Shown piece by piece: positions 25,492 to 35,017 of a DNA stretch of 64,000 bases; within the stretch, counting starts at the first letter, position 1; each line of letters begins with the position of its first letter. The notes below the pieces were generated by a model. It had not been told where the DNA came from. It saw nothing but the letters and a program-made list of their open reading frames with translations, and searched no databases. Position numbers and translations under genes: made by a program. Source of the DNA: Cohaesibacter haloalkalitolerans (GTDB lineage Bacteria; Pseudomonadota; Alphaproteobacteria; Rhizobiales; Cohaesibacteraceae); NCBI RefSeq assembly GCF_003574655.1, contig NZ_QNUM01000002.1, positions 558,001 through 622,000 of the forward strand, read 5' to 3'.

Positions 25492-28400
25492 ATGCCCACG
25501 TTTCCAGCAGCTTCTCTGGCCAGACCCTTTCTGACTCTGACCGCGCATCCGACCATCGGGGCGGTTCTGCTTGACTCGCGCCCGGCGTGGGTTTGGAACA
25601 CTGAGGGCAACCGCATCTTGTGGGCCAATGCCGCAGGGCTGGCATTTTTCTCCGAAACAAGCATGGAATCGCTGCTATCGCGTAGCTTTGGCGATGTGCA
25701 CCCCGCCCGGCGTCATTTGGCACGGCTGGCGCGCAACGCCCGTCCCGATACGCCGACCCTCGACCAGTTGCGGTTCTTTCTCGGTCTGTCCTTCGTCACT
25801 CTGTCCTGTCTTTGCAAGAAGCTGACGGTCGAAGGGGAAACCGTGCTGCTGGTGCTGTCATCGGTGCCGCTGGAGGCCATCGAGAGCTCCCGCGAAACAG
25901 CCTTCGCACCTGTCGAGCCAACCGCCGACCTGCTCAAGGCGCTTGCCAGCGACAAGGCCATGTGGGCCGCACTGCTCGACAAGGAAGGCCAATTGCTGGC
26001 ATCCTCCGAAGACTTTCTGCCGTTTGGCGAAAACGCTGTCGCTCTTGGCAAACTGCTCGCCAGGGTGGATGGCGATGAACGGGTTGGAGAGGGTTCCCTG
26101 CCCTTCTGCGACAGCCAGACCGGGGCCGCAGTCGCCCGCGTTTCAGACGATTTGCGCAGTCGCTATCTTCTTCTGGTGCATAATCCGGCCAGCCCTGTTC
26201 CGGCCCATGATCCATGGATTGAAAACCCCTTTGCCGATCTGGAATCGCCCAATCAGCTGACTGATGAAGCCTCGTTTTCTGCAGCTGAAGCGGACATATT
26301 CGATGACCAGTTCGGCCTTGATGAGCTGTCGGAGATCCGGAACAAGCTGACCACTGGCCTTGAATTGTTGCAAAGAGCTGAACAGGCCCCGTTCAACAGC
26401 GACGCAGGCAAGCCATCCACGCTTCCCTTCACCGATCCGGTGACTGGCAAGGACGTCGAACCACAAAGGGACCGTTCGGTCACCAACCTTGCCGACTTCC
26501 GTCAGAAGCAGGCCGCCACGGGCCGCTCCGGCGACAATGTCTACCCACTGCGCTTCCCGCCCAAGGGCAAGGATGCCTCATCATCCATGTCCATTCAGGC
26601 TGCCAGTGACTATGGCCAATCCACCGGCGGAGCGGCTGGGCCGTTCCACTTTGTCTGGGAAAGTGACGAGGTCGGGCGCTTCAAATTTGTCTCCGATGAA
26701 CTGGCGATGGCCGTGGGCCGTGGCAACGCGGACATCGTCGGCATGCGCTGGTCCGAAATCGCCGAACGGTTCGGGATGGACAGGGACGGCACCATCGCCA
26801 GGGGCTTTGCCAGCTGTGACACCTGGGCCAGCCTTGATGTCTGGTGGCCGGTTGAAGGAGAGGACTGCCGCATCGCAGTGGAGCTGACGGGCCTGCCGAT
26901 CTATGGCCGACTTCACGGATTTCAGGGCTATCGTGGCTTTGGTCTTTGCAGACCTGCCGACGTCAAGGCATCGACCGGGCATGGGCCTGAAGCAGGCGCA
27001 GAGACCGAAACAGCCACAGAAACAGAAAACACGCAGCAGGAGAGTGGACAGGCCACAGTTCCGCCTCATCTTGCGCAAATTGATGACTTAATATCTGCAG
27101 ACCTACTTGAGGCTGCAAGGAATGCCGTAGCAACCACGACTGAACTGATTTCGCCAGATGATCAACGCGGCCGGGGGACGTCGCAAGAAGCTTCTGTCGA
27201 AACAACCGGGGTGATCGCCGTGTGTGAAGACAATGAGAAGGGACTTGAAGACCAGCCGACCAACCAGCCAAACCACACCGAAGAAGCTGCCAAAGCAGCT
27301 GCCGATGGCTCAGATCTGACGCCGCCAGACCAACCAGCAAGCAACCGCCAAAATCTCGTGGGCACCTTGCTCAGCGGCAATGCTACCGGTGTGCGAGAAG
27401 TGGCTGCGCCCTCCTCGGCTGATGCCGGGGATGCCGATGTGCGCCCAGAGAGTGGCCACAAGCTCAGCGCCGGTGAGGAGCACGCCTTTAAGGAAATCGC
27501 CGACGTGCTGTCCGACGAGACATTCGAGAGCCGGTTGCCTGCTGAAGACCTTGATGACGACTATGAGGATCCTGCCGCGCTTTCCGACGAGGAAGCCGAG
27601 GAGGAGGAAGAGCAGGATGAAGTTTCGGCTGATCCTGCCCCAAGCTTCCCGACACGAGAGATCCTGCAGCAGGTCGCAAGCGAAGTCGAAAAGGTCGACA
27701 AGCCCGCAGCGATTGTGCCCCGCGATGGCGGTGATGAGGAAAAGCAGACCGCGCCAGAGCCGTCCTTTGTGCGCCGCCCGTTCTGTTCCATCATTCCGCC
27801 ACGACGCAAGGAGGATCATCTGGTCCTGCCATGGCAATCCGCAAACAAACCCCTCAGCGCCCTGCTCGAAGCCCGTGAGCGCAAGGAGGATGCGCACAAG
27901 TCGGCAGCTACCAGCAAAGCTCTTCTGGACATCCTTTCCATCGACCCACGGCTGAAACAGCTGCATGATCAGGCGGCTCAAGCCAAAGAACAGGCGGTCC
28001 CACCGGCTGCGCCGATGCATCCTGCCGAACAACAGCGGCAGGAAGAGCCGGACGTTGCGGAAGACAATGCTCCTTCTGTTGAAACGGCGACACCAGCCCT
28101 GCAAGATGAGGGACCACAGACACCTCCTCTGGAGCCGGACGACACGACCACGGACACATCCGCATCATCCCAGACCGACCCTTTGGCGGGCTCTCCGGTG
28201 GACTCTGTAACAGATTTCACACCGCAGGAAATGCCGACGCCGGACGAGACCGAAGTGGCGCCTCTTGAGGGACCGAATGAAGGCGAAAGCCTTGATGGCC
28301 TCCCTCCTCTTGATGAAGTCGTGCCCCTTGAAGCTGGAGGCAACGACGCACCCGAGTTTCAGGAACCGCAGATCCCGACACCGGGTGAAGCGCTAGGCGA

Positions 28401-30102
28401 TGAGCTGTTTGACGAACCGGTTGTTTCCGAGAACCACTTTGTCATCTCGGCGATGGATGACGAAGCAGACAATGCGCCTGTCGATCAGGAGCAAGCCTCC
28501 CCGGTGGCTGGCACCATCGAGGGGACGGCGGCTCTCACGGCGGCAGCTGTTGCGGGCGTTGCGGCGCTCGGCGCAGAGTCGCTCTGGGACAGGCAGGACA
28601 AGGCCTCGCCGTTGATTGACATGCTCAACAAGCTGCAGACTGCGATCATCGTGTCGGCCAAAAGCCGGGTTCTGTTCGCCTCCAAGACCGCCTTGCGCCT
28701 GCTGGATTTTGCCTCGGAGGATGCCCTTGATGAAGCGGGCGGCATGGAAGGGCTGTTTTCCGGGCGCCCCGGCGACTGGCTGACCAAGACCAACGGCCGC
28801 ACCACCCTGCGCACCGAAAACGGCAGCCCCATTTCGGTTCAGGCCAACATTTCTTCTATTGCCTGGGGCGATCAGCCTGCGGCCATGCTGTGTTTTGAAG
28901 AAACCCCGGTTACGCCGCCATCGATTGGGGTTTCCGAAGAGGACGAGAAAATCGCCGAACTGGAAGCCATTCTGGATACCGCCACCGACGGCGTTCTGGT
29001 GCTGGACAGAGACGGCAACATCCTCAGGATGAACCATTCGGCAGAGGCCCTGTTCGAAGTGGACCGTCACAAGGTGGCCGGAGAGCCGTTCATTTCCCTG
29101 CTGGCACAAGAGAGCCACAAGGATGCCCTCGCTTATCTCGAGCGGCTGAGGAACAGCGGGCTTGCCAGCCTTATCAATGGTGGACAGGAAGTCATCGGCC
29201 AGTTGCGCTCGGGTGGCCTCATTCCGCTGGTCATGACCATGGGACGGGTGTCGATACCGGGCACCAACCGCTTCTGTGCAGTGCTGCGGGATGTGACCGA
29301 ATGGAAACGGACGCAGGAAGAGCTGATAGCCCAGAAGCTGCGCGCCGAACGGGCCAGCAAGAAGAAGTCGGAATTTCTGGCCAAGGTCAGCCATGAGATC
29401 CGGACGCCGCTCAACGCGATCATCGGCTTTTCCGAAGTGATGATGGAAGAGCGCTTCGGGGCGATCGGGCAGGAACGCTACAAGGATTATCTCAAGGATA
29501 TCAAGATATCCGGCACGCATATCATCAGCCTGCTCAATGACCTGCTGGACCTTTCCAAGGTCGAGGCGGGCAAGATGGAGCTGCAGTTCGAGGCCGTTCC
29601 GCTCAATGGCATGGTCACCGAATGCGTCGGCATCATGCAGCCGCAGGCCAACCGCAGCCAGATCATCATCCGGACATCCGCCTCTTCGCGGCTTCCCGAT
29701 GTGGTGGCCGACAACCGGTCGCTGCGCCAGATCATCCTCAATATCCTGTCCAATGCGGTCAAGTTCAACCATCCGGGTGGACAGGTGATCGTTTCGACGA
29801 CCCAACAGGACAGCGGCGAAGTGATCCTGCGCATTCGCGACACCGGCATCGGCATGAGCAAGGAAGACATGAAGCGGGCACTTGAACCTTTCCGGCAGGT
29901 ATCGCCGACCACCCGCAGCGCGGCGGAAGGCACTGGCCTCGGCCTGCCCCTGACCAAGGCCCTGATCGAAGCCAACAAGGCGCGGCTCAACCTTTCCAGC
30001 GAGCGCGGTCATGGCACGCTGGTAGAGGTCATTTTCCCACCGGAACGGGTGGTTGAAAGCCCTGAAGAAGAACTGCCGCGGACGGCCGAACCGGTCAACT
30101 GA
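25492..30102 (+). CDS. Giant multi-PAS histidine kinase of the PleC/PdhS type
   Basis: A 1536-residue soluble sensor kinase. PAS-like segments are seen near residues 20-70, 384-470, 1043-1120 and 1159-1270. HisKA has His1301 in KVSHEIRTPLNAIIGFSEVM, then ERFGAIGQERYKDYLKDIKISGTHI and NDLLDLSKVEAGK, the PleC/DivJ/PdhS signature for DivK-type partners. HATPase_c follows, with the N-box NILSNAVKFN near 1417 and GLPLTKALIEAN. Between about 500 and 1030 is a long acidic, Pro/Glu-rich, probably disordered linker. No transmembrane segments or receiver domain. It probably acts in the polarity and CtrA cell-cycle circuit (inference). The start ATG has only a weak ribosome-binding site. Confidence 0.9.
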   Translation: MPTFPAASLARPFLTLTAHPTIGAVLLDSRPAWVWNTEGNRILWANAAGLAFFSETSMESLLSRSFGDVHPARRHLARLARNARPDTPTLDQLRFFLGLSFVTLSCLCKKLTVEGETVLLVLSSVPLEAIESSRETAFAPVEPTADLLKALASDKAMWAALLDKEGQLLASSEDFLPFGENAVALGKLLARVDGDERVGEGSLPFCDSQTGAAVARVSDDLRSRYLLLVHNPASPVPAHDPWIENPFADLESPNQLTDEASFSAAEADIFDDQFGLDELSEIRNKLTTGLELLQRAEQAPFNSDAGKPSTLPFTDPVTGKDVEPQRDRSVTNLADFRQKQAATGRSGDNVYPLRFPPKGKDASSSMSIQAASDYGQSTGGAAGPFHFVWESDEVGRFKFVSDELAMAVGRGNADIVGMRWSEIAERFGMDRDGTIARGFASCDTWASLDVWWPVEGEDCRIAVELTGLPIYGRLHGFQGYRGFGLCRPADVKASTGHGPEAGAETETATETENTQQESGQATVPPHLAQIDDLISADLLEAARNAVATTTELISPDDQRGRGTSQEASVETTGVIAVCEDNEKGLEDQPTNQPNHTEEAAKAAADGSDLTPPDQPASNRQNLVGTLLSGNATGVREVAAPSSADAGDADVRPESGHKLSAGEEHAFKEIADVLSDETFESRLPAEDLDDDYEDPAALSDEEAEEEEEQDEVSADPAPSFPTREILQQVASEVEKVDKPAAIVPRDGGDEEKQTAPEPSFVRRPFCSIIPPRRKEDHLVLPWQSANKPLSALLEARERKEDAHKSAATSKALLDILSIDPRLKQLHDQAAQAKEQAVPPAAPMHPAEQQRQEEPDVAEDNAPSVETATPALQDEGPQTPPLEPDDTTTDTSASSQTDPLAGSPVDSVTDFTPQEMPTPDETEVAPLEGPNEGESLDGLPPLDEVVPLEAGGNDAPEFQEPQIPTPGEALGDELFDEPVVSENHFVISAMDDEADNAPVDQEQASPVAGTIEGTAALTAAAVAGVAALGAESLWDRQDKASPLIDMLNKLQTAIIVSAKSRVLFASKTALRLLDFASEDALDEAGGMEGLFSGRPGDWLTKTNGRTTLRTENGSPISVQANISSIAWGDQPAAMLCFEETPVTPPSIGVSEEDEKIAELEAILDTATDGVLVLDRDGNILRMNHSAEALFEVDRHKVAGEPFISLLAQESHKDALAYLERLRNSGLASLINGGQEVIGQLRSGGLIPLVMTMGRVSIPGTNRFCAVLRDVTEWKRTQEELIAQKLRAERASKKKSEFLAKVSHEIRTPLNAIIGFSEVMMEERFGAIGQERYKDYLKDIKISGTHIISLLNDLLDLSKVEAGKMELQFEAVPLNGMVTECVGIMQPQANRSQIIIRTSASSRLPDVVADNRSLRQIILNILSNAVKFNHPGGQVIVSTTQQDSGEVILRIRDTGIGMSKEDMKRALEPFRQVSPTTRSAAEGTGLGLPLTKALIEANKARLNLSSERGHGTLVEVIFPPERVVESPEEELPRTAEPVN

Positions 30103-30141
30103 TCGCGGCAATGCGCACATGAGGACCGGGCGCTGATGAGG

Positions 30142-30157
30142 ACAGGGCTTGCCCTGT
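30142..30157. repeat. Palindrome between convergent genes
   Basis: ACAGGGC-TT-GCCCTGT is a 16-base hairpin-forming dyad between the kinase and MocR stop codons. It lacks a T-run but could stall or end transcription from either side. Confidence 0.4.
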
Positions 30158-30198
30158 GCGACAGCCTGATTTCAGATTCCGGCTTAGTTGGGCTGGGC

Positions 30199-31599
30199 CT
30201 AGTTCCACGCCTGAACGAGGCGTTTGCAGGCTTCGGCGAGATCGGCCCTGTCCCTTGGGGCTGTCACGCAGATGCGCACCCCATCGGACAGCATGCGCCC
30301 GGCACAGAAGGTCGAGGCGGACACCAGATCAACCCCGGCTGCCCGGGCCAGAGACGCAAGCTGTTCGCCCGAGCGCCCTGCATAGGGGCTGCCTTCGTCG
30401 GTCGAGACCCAGAGATGCGGCGCGGCGGGATTGCGGCCAAGGGCAGGCAAGCCAAGGCGGCGCCGGACAAGAGACTGGCGAGCACGCGCTTCCTGCCGCT
30501 GCCATTCCATCTGCTCGTCCACAGCACCGCTTTCAATCCAGTCGCAGACCAGCTCCAGCATGATGGGTGCCGTCATCCAGCTCGTCACATGCACCAGCTC
30601 GTCAGTGGCAAAATTCATCAGCCGGGAACGGGGGCTATCAGCATCGAAAGTGACAATGATATAGCCAAAGCGCAGGCCCGGTGCGACCAGCTTGGAAAGC
30701 CCCCCCACCAGAATGGACCGTCCGGCCAATTGCAGGCTGAGCGGTGGCAGGCCCGAGAAACCGCCATAGACATCTTCCTCAATCACCAGCAGGTCGAGCT
30801 TTTCGGCCATCTCGACGATATCGGCACGACGCTGGCGGTCCATGGTCGTTCCGGTGGGGTTTTGCAGAATCGGGCTGATCACCAGCGTGCGGGCACCGCT
30901 GGCTCTTGAGGCGCGGTCGAGGTCTTCGGGCAGAATGCCCTTCTTGTCCATGGTGACAGGCACAAGCCGCAGCCCCATCTGCTTGGCAGCCACCTTCATG
31001 CCGGGAAAGGTCAGTTCCTCCACCAATACCGGCAGGTCTGGCTTGGCGATCATCTGCAAGGCGGCGAACAGGGCAGCCTGTGCACCGGCGCAGGGAAAGA
31101 TACGGTCTGCCGGTGGGTGGAAGCCACGGCTCTGGCAGAGTTTCACGACCGCATCACGGCAGCGCCCGATGAGGCTGGGCGCGTGATAATCCATGACGTC
31201 GACGAGATCCTGCCTTTGCAACAGGGCGGCAAAGCGGCTCTGAACATCCTCGCGGGAGAAGCCCTGCACCGGCTTGATGGTGGACAGGTCGATGGCATTC
31301 TCGGCATGGGGGCGATCAATGGCATAGAGGCTGGTGGCGGTATTGACCGGCAGGACATAGGTTCCGCGCCCCACCTCCCCGGCAATGAGGCGCAACCGGG
31401 TGGCCTCGCGAAAAGCTTCCGTCACAGTCGACAGGTTGACATTGAGAGCCCAGGCCAGATCGCGCTGAGTCGGCAGGCGAGAGCCCTCCGGCAGGGCGCC
31501 GGTGCGGATGTCCCGCTGCATGGCTTCGACAATCGCGCGATAGATCGGCCCGTCATAGCCCGCCAGATCGGGGCACCAACTTACCTTTGTTTCCTTCAT
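30199..31599 (-). CDS. MocR-type (GntR/aminotransferase) transcriptional regulator
   Basis: A 466-residue MocR-subfamily regulator: an N-terminal GntR winged helix (about 18-80, RLPTQRDLAWALNVNLSTVTEAFREA) fused to a class I aminotransferase fold. The PLP lysine is in GGLSKLVAPGLRFG, and substrate-site elements NPTG and EEDVYGGF are intact, so PLP binding is expected. MocR proteins use PLP-amino acid adducts as effectors. The ATG at 31599 follows AGAGAG; a longer frame upstream only shadows other sequence. It is divergent from a threonine dehydratase-like gene, with three operator-like repeats between them, so it probably controls that gene. Confidence 0.92.
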   Translation of the reverse strand: MKETKVSWCPDLAGYDGPIYRAIVEAMQRDIRTGALPEGSRLPTQRDLAWALNVNLSTVTEAFREATRLRLIAGEVGRGTYVLPVNTATSLYAIDRPHAENAIDLSTIKPVQGFSREDVQSRFAALLQRQDLVDVMDYHAPSLIGRCRDAVVKLCQSRGFHPPADRIFPCAGAQAALFAALQMIAKPDLPVLVEELTFPGMKVAAKQMGLRLVPVTMDKKGILPEDLDRASRASGARTLVISPILQNPTGTTMDRQRRADIVEMAEKLDLLVIEEDVYGGFSGLPPLSLQLAGRSILVGGLSKLVAPGLRFGYIIVTFDADSPRSRLMNFATDELVHVTSWMTAPIMLELVCDWIESGAVDEQMEWQRQEARARQSLVRRRLGLPALGRNPAAPHLWVSTDEGSPYAGRSGEQLASLARAAGVDLVSASTFCAGRMLSDGVRICVTAPRDRADLAEACKRLVQAWN

Positions 31600-31765
31600 G
31601 ACCAGCTCTCTTGCATCGCCTTGCCTTTGTCGATCAGCTCTTACCCGGCAGCCACTGTGCTTGTCTGTGTCCGACGCCTCCCCTGTCGGCACACATGACG
31701 CGCACTTCAGCAAATCACGGACCCTTGCGTTGGCATTCCGGCCCGAACAGGAGCCAGACGGCCAA

Positions 31766-31825
31766 ATTGTATGGATGGCAATATTCTTGCACCCCATACA
31801 ATATAAGGTTTGAACCATACAATAT
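31766..31825. promoter_or_regulatory. Three-copy MocR-type operator (CCATACAAT)
   Basis: CCATACAATAT occurs twice in direct orientation at 31794-31804 and 31815-31825, exactly 21 bases apart, and its inverse ATTGTATGG is at 31766-31774. Two direct repeats spaced by about two helical turns plus an inverted copy match the way MocR regulators such as GabR and PdxR bind. The rest of the intergenic region holds no gene. Confidence 0.7.
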
Positions 31826-32019
31826 CCTTTGCCATGATTTTTAACAACAAGAATTTGATTGCTCAAGGCGACGGCCCCCTGCCAAGACCGACTCCCAACG
31901 AGACCGACCCCCAACGAGACCGACCGTGTTCACACAGTCTCCACCGGACCAACCAAACCAGAGATCCCGTTTCGGGCAGGCAGGCGGCACGTCGTAAAAG
32001 TCACGAAAAGGATATTCCC

Positions 32020-32988
32020 ATGCTTACATGTGTCGATTTTGAAAAGGCCGAAGAACTGATCTATCGGGTTCTTTCTCCCACCGCATGCTATAACTGGCCA
32101 ATTCTGGCCGATGCGCTCGGGGCCGATGTCTGGATGAAGCATGAGAATCACACCCCGACCGGCGCTTTCAAGGTGCGTGGCGGGCTGGTCTATGCCAACC
32201 GCTACAAGAAACGTTTCCCGAAGGGAGCTGGCCTCATCTCCGCCACCCGTGGCAACCACGGCCAGAGCCTCGCCTTTGCTGCCGGCATTGAAGGACTGAG
32301 CGCCACGATCGTTGTGCCGAAGGGCAATTCCCCCGAAAAGAACGCCGCCATGCGCGCCTTTGGCGCGACTGTGATCGAAGCGGGCGACGACTTCGATGAG
32401 GCCGTTACCAAGGCCAAGGCCATGGCCGCCGATGAAGGCCTGCACATGGTGCCGTCCTATCACGAGGATCTGGTAGCTGGCGTTGGCACCTATTCCTATG
32501 AAATGCTGAAGCAGAACCCTGATCTGGATACGGTCTATGTGCCAATCGGCAAGGGGTCTGGCATCTGTGGCATGATCGAAGCACGCAATGCTCTCAATCT
32601 CAAGACCAAGATCGTTGGCGTCGTGACCGCCCGCGTTGATGGCTATGCCAATTCCTTTGAATGCGGCAAGCTGACCGCCGCAGACCGCAGCGACACCTTT
32701 GCCGATGGCCTTGCCGTGCGCGTTCCCGATCCGGTTTCGCTGGAAATCATCATGGAAAATGCCGAGCGCATCGTCCGGGTGGAAGAGGACACGGTTGCCG
32801 AAGCCATTCGCCTGATCTACCGGGCGACCCACAATGTCGCCGAAGGCGCTGGGGCTGCCGCCCTTGCCGGTCTGATGACCGAAAAGGACAAGATGGCGGG
32901 CAAGAAGGTCGGCGTGGTTCTCAGTGGCCAGAATATCGATACCGACTGGATGGCTCAGGTTCTCAGTGGCCAGACCCCAACCGTCTGA
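32020..32988 (+). CDS. Threonine/serine dehydratase-like PLP enzyme
   Basis: A 322-residue fold-type II PLP enzyme. The cofactor lysine lies in HENHTPTGAFKVRGG, the phosphate loop is GKGSG, and the asparagine loop TRGNHGQS is present. It lacks the C-terminal ACT regulatory domain of biosynthetic IlvA, so it is a catabolic type. It resembles threonine dehydratases and the EutB-like dehydratases of ectoine breakdown; with no other ectoine gene present, threonine/serine deamination is the safer call. GAAAAGGA lies before the ATG at 32020. Divergent from and probably controlled by the MocR regulator. Confidence 0.88.
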   Translation: MLTCVDFEKAEELIYRVLSPTACYNWPILADALGADVWMKHENHTPTGAFKVRGGLVYANRYKKRFPKGAGLISATRGNHGQSLAFAAGIEGLSATIVVPKGNSPEKNAAMRAFGATVIEAGDDFDEAVTKAKAMAADEGLHMVPSYHEDLVAGVGTYSYEMLKQNPDLDTVYVPIGKGSGICGMIEARNALNLKTKIVGVVTARVDGYANSFECGKLTAADRSDTFADGLAVRVPDPVSLEIIMENAERIVRVEEDTVAEAIRLIYRATHNVAEGAGAAALAGLMTEKDKMAGKKVGVVLSGQNIDTDWMAQVLSGQTPTV

Positions 32989-33057
32989 CGGATCAAGCGG
33001 GGCCTCTTGTCTGGCCGCGCACCGCGTGTGGGAAACCAAGAAAAGGGCACTCAACTC

Positions 33058-33084
33058 GCCGGAGACCACGGTCTCCGGCTTTTT
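33058..33084 (+). terminator. Rho-independent terminator of the dehydratase gene
   Basis: GCCGGAGACC and GGTCTCCGGC form a perfect inverted repeat followed by TTTTT, 70 bases after the dehydratase stop codon. Confidence 0.9.
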
Positions 33085-33144
33085 ATTGCTTTCCTCTGGC
33101 TCGCATGGTCCGTAGGGCCGATGGGCAGGTGTGACGATAAGCGG

Positions 33145-33762
33145 TCAGAAGAACAGCTCGGGCTCGCTCAACATCAGATGCTGGATCAGCATGATGGTCT
33201 TGGCATCGCGCAAAGAGCCTTGCAGCACCGCCTCGCCGAGCTCATCAAGGGCAATTTCCTCGACGATGATGTCCTCCCCCTCGTCTTCCAGCCCGCCGCC
33301 TTCACCGATGCGGTCATTGAGGCTGTAGGACGCCAGATAGGCATAGATCCGCTCGGTCAGGGTGCCCGGAGAGACATAATAGGCAGCCACCTGCTGAAGC
33401 TCCGACAGGCGGAACCCCAATTCCTCGGCAGCTTCCCGCATGACGGCCGTTTCCGGCTCCTCGCCCGGATCGATGAGACCGGCGGCCACCTCAAGGATCA
33501 TCGGGTCCGTCTCGCCATTGTAGACGGCACCGGCCCTAAGCTGTCGCACCAGCATGGCCACGCGCCGCTCGCGATCGACCGGCAGCACACAGATTGCTTC
33601 GCCGTGGTCGTGGATTTCCCGGCTCAGGGTGACCCGCTCACCGTCGCTGCGTGTAAAGGTAAGCTCGCAGGTGGACAGCTTGATGAAGCCATCATATTTG
33701 AGCTCGCATTTGCCAAGCTCGGCGTTCACCTTGTCGCGCCGGGGAAGAAAGCGATCCGACAT
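33145..33762 (-). CDS. Nudix hydrolase (ADP-ribose/NDP-sugar pyrophosphatase type)
   Basis: A 205-residue protein with the Nudix box from Gly95 to Phe117 (GLIDPGEEPETAVMREAAEELGF-type spacing GX5EX7REXXEEXG). The N-terminal domain and the VRQLRAG segment before the box resemble NudK/NudF-type pyrophosphatases that cleave GDP-mannose or ADP-ribose. Specificity is not decided by the sequence alone. Probably monocistronic. Confidence 0.88.
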   Translation of the reverse strand: MSDRFLPRRDKVNAELGKCELKYDGFIKLSTCELTFTRSDGERVTLSREIHDHGEAICVLPVDRERRVAMLVRQLRAGAVYNGETDPMILEVAAGLIDPGEEPETAVMREAAEELGFRLSELQQVAAYYVSPGTLTERIYAYLASYSLNDRIGEGGGLEDEGEDIIVEEIALDELGEAVLQGSLRDAKTIMLIQHLMLSEPELFF

Positions 33763-33885
33763 GTATAGTCCCTTCGTAACGGATGAAGACCAGACAGCGC
33801 AAGCAGACCCGGAGCACCCGGAAAGCGCAGCACGCTTTCAGAACCGACAGGGCCGGGCTGAATGGCCTTAAAGGATGCGAGCCAC

Positions 33886-34740
33886 CTAGCGTGGCCCGAA
33901 CAGCAGGGTGCGGGCTTCAAAAGCGCTGGCCAACGGACGTCCGAGCGCCCGTCCAATCTGTCCGAGCGCCTCGACCTGCTGTTGCTGGCTTGAAAAAACC
34001 TCACCCTCTACCGAGTGGATATTATATGCCCAACCGGGAGCGATCTGTCCACCCAGAGCAATCGCTGCGCTGAGGGCTGCCTTTTCCTGAAGCCCGTAGG
34101 CGGCCACTGACCAGCGCACAGCATCCAGAAGGTGCTGCTTTTCAAGCGCTGCGAGATATTTGCGCAAGGCATGCGGATTGCTCTGCGGCTCTTCTCCATC
34201 CTCACCCAGAATGAACAGAAGGGCGTGCTGCTCCTCCGGAATGACCCCATACTGGCGGAAGGCATAGAACCAGTCGATGTCAGTGTGGTCGGACATGGCG
34301 AACTGCACGCCGATCTTGAGGTCCTCGCACCCGTCCAGCAGATCACGAGCCTTGTCCTCATCCGCCTCGTCGCCATCGCGCGGGAACAGTTGGGCGAACG
34401 GCAAGAGACAGGCATCTGGTCGCGCCACCTCAAGCAGCGGCAAAGCAGCCTCCACCGCATTCGGCTGGTCCAGATCAAGCTCCAGCTGGATAAGGCAGCT
34501 CTCGCCAAGCGCTTCGCGCAGGGCCGCAACTGCTTCAGCTGAAAGGGCAGGCTCCAGCGTGGCCGCACCGCGCCCATCCCGGACGGAGAAGGAAAAAAGA
34601 GAAGCCCCTGCAGCCTTCGCCTGCTGCGCCTGAGCCTGCAATTCCGCCACTTTTATCGGGATGAAAACATGGTCACGTTTGGATCTTTTCAGTCCATTAA
34701 CCGAAAAGGAGACAATCAAGGGTTTTGGTATTCCGAGCAT
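33886..34740 (-). CDS. BKACE-fold (DUF849) protein lacking metal ligands
   Basis: About 284 residues aligning along most of its length with beta-keto acid cleavage enzymes (3-keto-5-aminohexanoate cleavage type): an N-terminal VSFSVNGLKRS strand, AQQAKAAGASLFSFSVRDGRG, a central FILGEDGEEPQSNP segment, and C-terminal SSQQQQVEALGQIGRALGRPLASAFEARTLL. The Zn-binding HLH of the family is FSFS (Ser50, Ser52), the third ligand in GxEDN is GWAYN, and the N-terminal ITGAE acid is replaced in VNGLK. It therefore probably lacks the known activity. The start at 34740 is the best of several; 34782 and 34842 are alternatives. Faces away from the RpiR gene. Confidence 0.7.
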   Translation of the reverse strand: MLGIPKPLIVSFSVNGLKRSKRDHVFIPIKVAELQAQAQQAKAAGASLFSFSVRDGRGAATLEPALSAEAVAALREALGESCLIQLELDLDQPNAVEAALPLLEVARPDACLLPFAQLFPRDGDEADEDKARDLLDGCEDLKIGVQFAMSDHTDIDWFYAFRQYGVIPEEQHALLFILGEDGEEPQSNPHALRKYLAALEKQHLLDAVRWSVAAYGLQEKAALSAAIALGGQIAPGWAYNIHSVEGEVFSSQQQQVEALGQIGRALGRPLASAFEARTLLFGPR

Positions 34741-35017
34741 GACGTGCTGCCCCAACAGTATCCGAAGTGGCAAGCACTTCATTGCATTATTATATTTCAA
34801 TACCTTAACATGACCAATCGGCATATGAAGCGCCATTTTCATCTATCAACAAGTCATGATTGCAGCCTTGAGCCTTACCCCTTGGGCCAGAAGAGCAAGA
34901 GGCTTTTGCCAAACCGTCCCAACTTATGTATTAAGATGACAGAGTGTGGCGCAATCCGTCCGCGCTGCCTGCAAGCTGAGCCTTATCTGCCTTTGATGTT
35001 GAATGAAATGAGCCGTC

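Noticed and set aside
28393-30120. 575-residue minus-strand frame opposite the kinase
   Set aside because: Lies opposite the HisKA/HATPase region, which has unambiguous motifs on the plus strand.
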